Part shown: positions 57,516 to 64,000 of the stretch, in pieces
How the letters are laid out: each line of letters begins with the position of its first letter
How positions within the stretch are numbered: the first letter of the stretch is position 1
DNA from: Juglans regia
Taxonomy: Eukaryota; Streptophyta; Magnoliopsida; Fagales; Juglandaceae
DNA: 64,000 nucleotides
NCBI RefSeq assembly: GCF_001411555.2
Contig: NC_049915.1
Span: 20,245,424-20,309,423 of the forward strand
Direction: 5' to 3'
Translations under genes and position numbers: made by a program
Notes under the pieces: model-generated
The model's database searches: none
What the model was told of the DNA's origin: nothing
What the model saw: the letters and a program-made list of their open reading frames with translations, nothing else

Positions 57516-59135
57516 CTATTTATCGTCCATATACCACACATGTGGTAAGAAGAAAAAATTAAAAAAATCATGTGTGATGTGTGGTGTAAGGATAATGAAT
57601 AGATTTTTTTAAAAAAAATATAAATAAGATTTTTTAAAATTAATTTTTATAATAGGGAATCAATTTTTTCTAGTAAAAATCAATAATTATGGTTAAAAAA
57701 TCAAAAGTTTAAAAAACTACCAAATGATAGCCACACCAACCACCCGCAGTGGCCATGTTCTGGCTACCACCAGGGTGACCAGGAGCAGTCGACCTCCATG
57801 GTGGTCGATTTCCGGCTGGCTATCCTTGTTTTTTTTAACTCTCAAATTTTTAATTATATAATCTAAATTTTCAGAAGACAGAAAAAAAATTGATTTTTTA
57901 TCTATAAAAGATTATGATGGACACGTGGCAGTTTGTAATTGGGGCATGTTCTCGTTAATGCTGATGAATGGAAAAGTTGACAAGATGACCGATTCCTAGA
58001 AAACTTAGATCAATCACTCTCCATGAATTAGGTAAAGTTAAAATATATTTTTTAAGAAAGTAAAATGAATTTAATTTTTTATTATTTCATTCACATAAAT
58101 TCTTATATTGAAATAGTTATTTTTTCATTATATAACAATAAAATAATATAAAATAAATTTGACTTTGGATATTCACATCAAATTTTCACATTAGATTATC
58201 TATTTATTCATTATATAGCAATGAGTAATTAATAATTAAAAAAATATTTAATTTTTTTAATTTTATCATATTTTATTAATTTCTATCATTCCCATCCAAC
58301 TTTATTTTTTATTTATCAAATTTGGACAGAGTATCCATGAACCCGTGCAGTTCATGAAGATAGCATCCATTCAATAAACATTTCTAAAAACTGGACATGT
58401 TGGTTTGCTGGAGAGAGAAATAATTCATAAAATAAGAATTTGGCCTATGAACAGGATCATTCAAATTTGGAAATTATTTTGAATGTAACTGTAGCTAAAT
58501 TTTAATTAATTGGAATTTGACTAATCCATTGTGATCATTTTTTTATTTTTTAATGGCTAAATACTCAATAGATTTAATTTTTAGCTAATCCATTGAGGAT
58601 GCTCTAAGATCACAGTGCGATATTTCTAAATAAACAAAATAGGGACTTGATCCAAAATTGAATATATCACAAGAGGTGTGTGACCAAATTTACCTAAATT
58701 AATCTAGCTTTCTAATAGGAATTAACTAGGTATTAACTATGCTAATGTGGCATGATGGCATCCCACATGAAATTTTACAAGTCATAAAAATATAAAACTA
58801 AAATATTTTAGAAAAATACATTTTTAAAATTAAAAAACAAAAGAAACCAGAAAAAAAAAACTTAAAAACCTCTAAAATATATAAAACATTTCAAAATGTT
58901 CAAATTAAAAGAAAAAGGTAGGAAGGAAATGCGAGAGGTAGTGAGTCAGGAAAAAAAGAATGGAGTGTCATTTGGTTATTGAAAGCTATCGAGTTAGGTT
59001 GAAAATTGATTTATGAGATTTGGATTTTTTTTTTGACAAAATTCATTTTTCATTGACTAACTTTTTCCAGTGCGTTCAAAAAGTAAAAAACAATGAAAAG
59101 TATTTCCAAAAATCATTTTACAGCAAAATAGATAG
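57516..59135. other. AT-rich intergenic DNA with MITE-like debris
   Basis: Short words such as gatagcca, ctaatccattg(a/t)g and ggatgctctaag occur as in many plant MITEs, but no element could be bounded. No gene was seen. Confidence 0.5.
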
Positions 59136-59310
59136 ATAACAAATTATATTTGTAATTATGAAATGCGTAAGTGTTGTACAATTTTTTTGAAAAAAAAAAA
59201 AGAGTAAATATGGGGTCCACAAAAAAATTAATTTTTTAATAGTGGATCCTATTTTTTTTTTTAAATAATTGTACGATATTTGTCCATTCTACGACTACAT
59301 GTAGTATTAG
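59136..59310. mobile_element. MITE family A, copy 3
   Basis: Left arm tgtaattatgaaatgcgtaa, right arm ttctacgactacatgtag; centre agagtaaatatggggtccac and aatagtggatcctattttt. The centre is the best match to the 43891 copy. Confidence 0.72.
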
Positions 59311-59324
59311 TCAACTTAGGCCAC

Positions 59325-59512
59325 GTTTGATTACGCAGTTCAGATGAGATGAAATAAGATATTTTATTGAAAATTGAATAAAATATTATTTTTATTTTGA
59401 GATTTGAAAAAATAGAATTATTTATTATATCTTGTATGAGAATTTAGGAAAGTTATAACAATTATATGAGATGAGATAACATAGTTTGATTTTGTATAAT
59501 CAAACTAGTCCT
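59325..59512. mobile_element. MITE family D, copy 2
   Basis: Ends ggccacgtttgatta and taatcaaactagtcct are inverted. The core tattttattgaaaattgaat / ttttattttgagatttgaaa is shared with 20481-20700. It stands directly next to the family A copy. Confidence 0.8.
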
Positions 59513-59839
59513 AGATTCCTATGTTTATTGGAGTAGAGAAGTCCATTCCAACTGATCTAGCCCACAATTACTGGTTTTTTTACAACCCCAGCCCAGAATT
59601 CTGTGGGAGTTGGGCTGAGTTTGCGCACTAGGGGTAAAAGAAAATCTTGGCAGAACAAGAAAGAGAAATTGCAGGGACACAATTGTTTTTTTCTACGAGT
59701 ATTTTTCCAATTTTAGCACGAGGACTCAAACCGTAAGCTAGACTGAGTCCTATGCTGTCAATAATAGTATTTCCCAAAAGGGGTATTGGCTGAGTAGTTG
59801 TCCACTTTTCTGAAAGTGAAGTACTTTTTTTGCCAGAAT

Positions 59840-60241
59840 CTAAATTCTTAACGAAGCAAGGGCATTCCTAGCAGTTGTTAAGAAAGAATGTGGTATGCAT
59901 CTTTACCCATTATAACAAACAGGTTATGTGGCCAAGCCAACGGCTTCATGAACGGCTTTTGGGGTAGCTTTTTTTGTCTTAACTGGCAGTTCAGTGTCAG
60001 CCAGAAAATCTTTAGCTTCGTTTTACTTCTGTTAGCGCTCTCTCTCTCTCTCTCCCATCTCTTTCTTAAAGTCTTCTCTCACTTATTGTTCCAATTTATT
60101 GCTTGCCAATCGTTCCTCTTAATTAGCTTCATTTCCATGTGAACGCCACAAGAATTTCTGACTTGTGGCAAAGCTACATAATCAACACAGGTTTGGAGGG
60201 CGAATTTGTGCATGGCTGCCTAATCAACCGAGCACCTTTGA
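59840..60241 (+). other. Orphan leader-like exon candidate
   Basis: A CT-rich leader (CT microsatellite 60036-60056) and GC-balanced sequence end cacctttgag|gtaatt, a good splice donor at 60241/60242. No coding partner was found downstream before L1-D or the VQ gene, so its target is unknown. Confidence 0.3.
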
Positions 60242-60407
60242 GGTAATTGTTTGAAACTTTGTTCGTCTACTCTTTGCTTCCTTCATTTTAGATAAACTTG
60301 AATGGTTTTATATGGAGATTATTTGCAGTTGCATTGGAAAAAACTCACAAGATAAACGCCAAATGAATCTAACATTTTCACTACTTTTTCTCTGCGTCTT
60401 TGTAATG

Positions 60408-60622
60408 AGCATTGCTACACAACCTCCACCACACTCCACACTCCACACTTTTTTAAATTTTTTAAATTTTTAATATTTTTTTTAAATTTTTTTTTGAGTT
60501 TATTCTTTTTAAATTATTTCAAATTTTTTATTTATTATTCATATAATAAATATTTAATAAAAGAAAAAAATAATAAAAATTAAAAATAATGTGGAGTGTA
60601 GAGTGTTAGGAGGTTGTGAAGA
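60408..60622. mobile_element. MITE family C, copy 2
   Basis: Inverted ends cacaacctccaccacactcc and gtgtagagtgttaggaggttgtg. The core ttattcatataataaatatttaat matches the 44112 copy. Confidence 0.85.
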
Positions 60623-61490
60623 TTTTTTGTTTTCTTAAAGATATGTATACTTTTCTAGAGGTAAGTTTGTTCTGTCTTTTCAAACAAAACTTGAATAATA
60701 ACCTTACATTTTCTTTTATTATCTTTATTAATATTGACAACTTATAAACGCACGAGATGCATCTTGAACTCAAGATCCGCTCTCTTATCTTTTTCGTACT
60801 AGAAAAGAAAATCTTTAATTGAACTAGAGCCCGTCACTATCAATTACTTAAATGTTTTCATCGTTGGTCTCAAGTAGGACGTACAGCGAGTCGCTAGCAC
60901 ATTAGGCTTGTCATGCAAAAGTTGTAGGCCATTGAGTGTGATGATTTCTAAGTTAGATGTAAATCAACAAGGTTCGTATCATAGCTGCCATTGAACAGAA
61001 GCACATTACAGATTCTTTTTCCCTTTCTTTATTGTTGTTCCATATATCTTTACTATTATTTATCTTTGATCATGACAACAAGGCTTCAGAGTTTGTAGGA
61101 TTTTGCACATACAAATGTGGTGACGCTTGGTAGATATGGCTCAAGTACTTTTTCTTTTTTTTCGAATAGGCAAATGCCAATGGTGCCCAATTAGGATAAG
61201 AGAAAGTTCTCGGTGAGTCTAAAGTTTGTAAAAGTAATATTTAAATAGATAGTTAAAAAAAAGGCGAAAGTGTGGAGTTTGTCTCGGCTAAGATTCAGAA
61301 TGTGCCACGGTCCCTATTAATCCATCTACCGATTTTTAGTGCTGAGAGAGAGAGATACTGCTCGTGTTGAAGAAAAAATATACTCACATATTTAATATCA
61401 CAATCAATAATAAATATAACAGTTCGGAGCGTCCAAAAAATCAGAAGGAAATATATTTTTAAAAATCATAGGATTCCCGGTTTGAAAGGT
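60623..61490. other. Intergenic, nothing recognised
   Basis: No gene, repeat end or regulatory site could be supported. Confidence 0.5.
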
Positions 61491-61504
61491 GTTTGGATTT
61501 TACC

Positions 61505-62674
61505 TTTTTTTTTTTTGAATCAAAATATACCTCCAAATTTCATTACTAAGAGTCAGTTACAACTTTGTCTTGTAGGACCAAACTGTACAGACCCTCCGGG
61601 CCATCTTCCATCCAAATTACCTCTTCATTTACATTTAATGAAAACTTTGCTAAAAAATCAGCTACTTTGTTTGCTTCTCTAAAAGTATGAGTAACATGCC
61701 ATTGAGGTCTATTGTGTAATAAACCCCGTATGTCTTCAATTGTCTGACCTCCCCACTCCCAGTTTTCTTCTCTGTTGTTTATAGCATTGACAATGCTTAG
61801 AGCATCCCCTTCTAATTCAGCTTCACCTATCCGCAACTCCTCACACATCTTCAGAGCTTTCCATAGAGCATTAGCCTCTGCTTGAGCTGCTGTCATGACA
61901 CTTGAAAGTGGTATACATGCTGATAACAGAATGTCCCCTTCTTGATCTCGGAACACAATCCCAATTCCCATCCTTTTGCTACTTTTCAGAAAAGCAGCAT
62001 CCCAATTTATCTTTGTCACCCCCTCCCTTGGTTTTTTCCATCTCACCTCCCTTCTTTCTACAATATTTCTTCCCGGGCATTCAGTATTATTTGCTGTCAT
62101 GTACTCAATCCTTGTCATTTCGGCTTGCTGAAAAATACTAGCAGGACTATTAAAGCATGATTCAAATATAAACATGTTTCTTCTTAACCAAATATTCCTC
62201 AAGACTATAGCAGACAAGTCCAATTCTTCCATGCTCAAAGATTGTGACATTTTCCTCCATACAGACCCAAAATCCACTTCTGCAGATGGCCATTTCTGAA
62301 CTGGACTTCTTCTTTCTGCCCAAACATCCACTGCTGCAGCACAACTCCAGAGAACATGACAAATAGTTTCTTCATACTGATTGCATATAGGGCAGCAGGA
62401 GTTTTCGAGTATTTTCCTTTTAAACAAGTTCCTTCTAGTTGGAAGACAATTATTTAGAGCTTTCCAAATGAAGATTTTTGTAACCCCCGGGACTTTTAAT
62501 CTCCAAATACCCTTCCACCCTTCATCTTCAAGAAAAGCCCTCGAGGATTCCCCTAGCAACCTTTTCCTCCTCTGCATTTCAAAGTGGTAAGCAGATTTCA
62601 CATTAAAAACCCCACTCTTTGAAGGTGCCCAGATTTGTTTGTCATACCTGCCAGCTTTACTGACTGGTAGATTT
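61505..62674 (-). mobile_element. L1-D: young 5'-truncated LINE (-), 1.17 kb
   Basis: A perfect 14-bp duplication GTTTGGATTTTACC lies at 61491-61504 and 62675-62688. The A-tail (T on +) is at 61505-61516. It carries the 3' end of ORF2 only. Confidence 0.9.
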
Positions 62675-62745
62675 GTTTGGATTTTACCTATAACAGGTTT
62701 ATAAGAGTAATACATCAACAGGTTTGCTTCCTTTTCAAGGGACAA
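61546..62745 (-). CDS. L1-D ORF2 C-terminal half (zinc-finger tail plus RNase H), open for 399 codons, with host-derived start
   Basis: Seen: RYDKQIWAPSKSGVFNVKSA, a zinc-finger tail CPICNQYEETICHVLWSC (about residues 118-135), then an RNase H-like domain: KINWDAAFLKSSKRMGIG, AAQAEANALWKALK, EGDALSIVNAI, TFREANKVADFLAKF. No stop interrupts it. The first 19 or so codons and the Met (62745-62689) lie outside the element and the next few are the target-site duplication, so this start is an accident of insertion. RT and endonuclease are missing, so it cannot transpose alone. Similar in type to the L1-C end (RNase H present), unlike L1-A and L1-B. Confidence 0.8.
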   Translation of the reverse strand: MSLEKEANLLMYYSYKPVIGKIQTNLPVSKAGRYDKQIWAPSKSGVFNVKSAYHFEMQRRKRLLGESSRAFLEDEGWKGIWRLKVPGVTKIFIWKALNNCLPTRRNLFKRKILENSCCPICNQYEETICHVLWSCAAAVDVWAERRSPVQKWPSAEVDFGSVWRKMSQSLSMEELDLSAIVLRNIWLRRNMFIFESCFNSPASIFQQAEMTRIEYMTANNTECPGRNIVERREVRWKKPREGVTKINWDAAFLKSSKRMGIGIVFRDQEGDILLSACIPLSSVMTAAQAEANALWKALKMCEELRIGEAELEGDALSIVNAINNREENWEWGGQTIEDIRGLLHNRPQWHVTHTFREANKVADFLAKFSLNVNEEVIWMEDGPEGLYSLVLQDKVVTDS

Positions 62746-63549
62746 TCATCTATCCTCGTATCTGTTAGAAGTAAATATTAGTTCTTGCTTTTCTTTAATT
62801 CCCAAGATATGAAAGATCGTGAGATAGTGAAAAACTCTAATGGATGCTTCAAAATAGTTAAGTCCGGTGCATCATTGCCCTTTGATGGGATACATAAAGA
62901 ACCGCCTTCTACAACAGTCCATTTCTTGACTCGTTAGAGAAAACATGACCAAACTAGATCTTCTTACTTCAATGTCTGCTTTTTATTTAAGTTTCTGTAC
63001 TGCATGTTTTGTAATATGTTTTGTCGAGCTCACATTAATCCCCTCATTTTGTATTTCTCTATTTAGATTAGTGAAATACTTTTATCATTAAAAAAACACA
63101 GGTTAGGTAAAAAAGATGGCTACCATCATCGATCTGCACCCACCAGTGGAATTTTCCACGCAGTGCCTGTAAAAATTAGACGCTAGCATCGGAACAACAA
63201 TGCCAAGTGACGTTGCACATGTTGAATGAATTCTAGTCAGCTCCTCTGTTATATAATGTTAAAGAGCTTAAATATTTAAGCCTTTTTATAACTGCTCTTG
63301 ACCGGATTGGGTTAGGCAAGTCAAAATCATTAGCAAACAGAAAGAAATATTAGATTTAGTATTATTATAATTAATAGTATATAAATAATTGCACCATGTT
63401 GTCGTAGCAATCACCTTAAGACGTCAGACTCCTATATATCTAGAAGGATGCTCTCTGAACGAGAAAACCAACCAGTTAACAAATGGATCTCTCTTGCAGA
63501 TAAGACCCTGAATGAGTGGTGGAAAGCCTGTCAAATGAAATAAGCAGCC
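62690..63549 (+). promoter_or_regulatory. Upstream region of the VQ gene with two W-boxes
   Basis: TTGACC at 63298-63303 and AGTCAA (TTGACT on the minus strand) at 63319-63324 fit the WRKY W-box TTGAC(C/T). A TATATAT motif at about 63432 lies about 115 bp before the ATG. VQ genes are often WRKY targets, so the fit is plausible but unproven. Confidence 0.45.
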
Positions 63550-64000
63550 ATGGAGAAGCCAGGGAACCAGAGTTGTAAACCCTTGACCACATTTGTACAA
63601 ACAGACTCAAATACTTTCCGAGAGGTCGTACAACGCTTAACAGGCCCATCAGAGAGTAATGCAACACCAGAAGGAGCAACAATGAAGGTTGTGGGTGCAA
63701 AGAGGCCAACGGCCAAACTCCATGAGAGAAGGCAATACTCTAGGCCCAAGCTTGAGATAGTTAAACCCCCTTTCCATTTTAAACCCGGTTCATCATCCGA
63801 CCACAACCCAAGCGCCTCCCCCACCAAAACAGGTAACTCTAGTTTACTCCCAAGCCCTGTGACCCCTTCTACAATTTTCTCAAAGCTCTCCATTGAGGAA
63901 GAGGAAAAGAAGGTAGATTCAAGCATCGCTGATTTGAATAGCCAAGAAGAAGAGAAAGCCATCAAAGAGAGGCGATTTTATTTGCATCCATCACCCCGGT
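63550..64000 (+). CDS. VQ-motif protein (VQ4-like), cut by the window end
   Basis: Open for 150 codons to the window edge, with no intron as is usual for VQ genes. MEKPGNQSCKPLTTFVQTDS, then the VQ motif FREVVQRLTG (residues 24-33; consensus FxxxVQxLTG), KRPTAKLHERRQY and RPKLEIVKPPFHFKP, a Ser/Pro/Thr stretch, and KAIKERRFYLHPSPR. The last motif is typical of the Arabidopsis VQ4/VQ13/VQ33 subgroup. Family knowledge: VQ proteins are nuclear partners of group I and IIc WRKY factors; members of this subgroup are MAP-kinase substrates (MVQs), and the SP/TP sites here fit that. The Met at 63550 is the first in this frame near the motif and has CCATGG context. Confidence 0.93.
   Translation, partial: MEKPGNQSCKPLTTFVQTDSNTFREVVQRLTGPSESNATPEGATMKVVGAKRPTAKLHERRQYSRPKLEIVKPPFHFKPGSSSDHNPSASPTKTGNSSLLPSPVTPSTIFSKLSIEEEEKKVDSSIADLNSQEEEKAIKERRFYLHPSPR

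Noticed and set aside
59888..60142. 84-codon hydrophobic ORF
   Set aside because: It reads through a CT microsatellite in a leader-like region; the Leu/Ser-rich text comes from CT repeats.
63531..63965. 144-codon ORF on the minus strand
   Set aside because: It is antisense to the VQ-motif frame, which has clear family motifs.
1..64000. tRNA, rRNA or known miRNA genes
   Set aside because: None could be recognised by eye; short structured RNAs could still be missed.

Overview
The window is nuclear DNA of a flowering plant. The evidence is GT-AG introns of 0.1 to 13 kb, plant-only gene families (SAUR, VQ motif, DYAD/SWI1, FAR1-related, GRF zinc finger), and dense L1-like LINEs, Ty1-copia, Ty3-gypsy and MITE debris. 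The repeats look like those of a woody eudicot, possibly Fagales, but that is inference. No bacterial, organellar or CRISPR-like features were seen.

Layout. 1-20340 (+): the 3' two thirds of a P5A-type ATPase gene (MIA/PDR2/Spf1 type). It has nine visible exons. The last intron is 13.1 kb (5685-18793) and splits the GDGTND hinge exon from the exon with the last six membrane helices. That intron holds a nested stack of transposons: LINE L1-A (+), which carries a solo LTR with a CTCGAG-rich minisatellite, a LINE 3' stub, and a second LINE (L1-B, -) inserted in its 3' tail. 20340-23150: intergenic DNA with MITEs and one SAUR gene (-). 23155-27804: degenerate Ty1-copia element (-). 28069-34391: full-length dead LINE (L1-C, -) with a 17-bp target-site duplication. 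34780-37975 (+): DYAD/SWI1-like gene. 39380-40430: 3' end of a Ty3-gypsy element. 41211-43738 (-): three-exon hotdog acyl-CoA thioesterase (ACOT13 type). 44440-48101 (+): small GRF zinc-finger gene. Its probable 5'UTR intron holds degenerate telomere-like repeats and a 5-copy tandem array of about 350 bp. 49064-49429 (-): fragment of a choline-transporter-like gene. 51390-54574 (-): FAR1/FHY3-related gene with three nonsense codons and one frameshift. 61505-62674 (-): young 5'-truncated LINE (L1-D). 63550-64000 (+): start of a VQ-motif gene.

The host genes have unrelated functions: ER membrane quality control, auxin-linked growth, meiosis, acyl-CoA hydrolysis, light or transposase-derived regulation, and WRKY partners. 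They look like ordinary neighbours, not a pathway cluster. The strongest observations concern structure: nested insertions dated by target-site duplications, four MITE families with two or more copies each, stop/start ATGA overlaps in two LINE copies, a duplicated small exon plus CHG-context nonsense mutations in the FAR1-like gene, and a triple TGACGTGGCA element. I found no clear sign of a wholly new system. All exon coordinates were read by eye from splice sites and family similarity.
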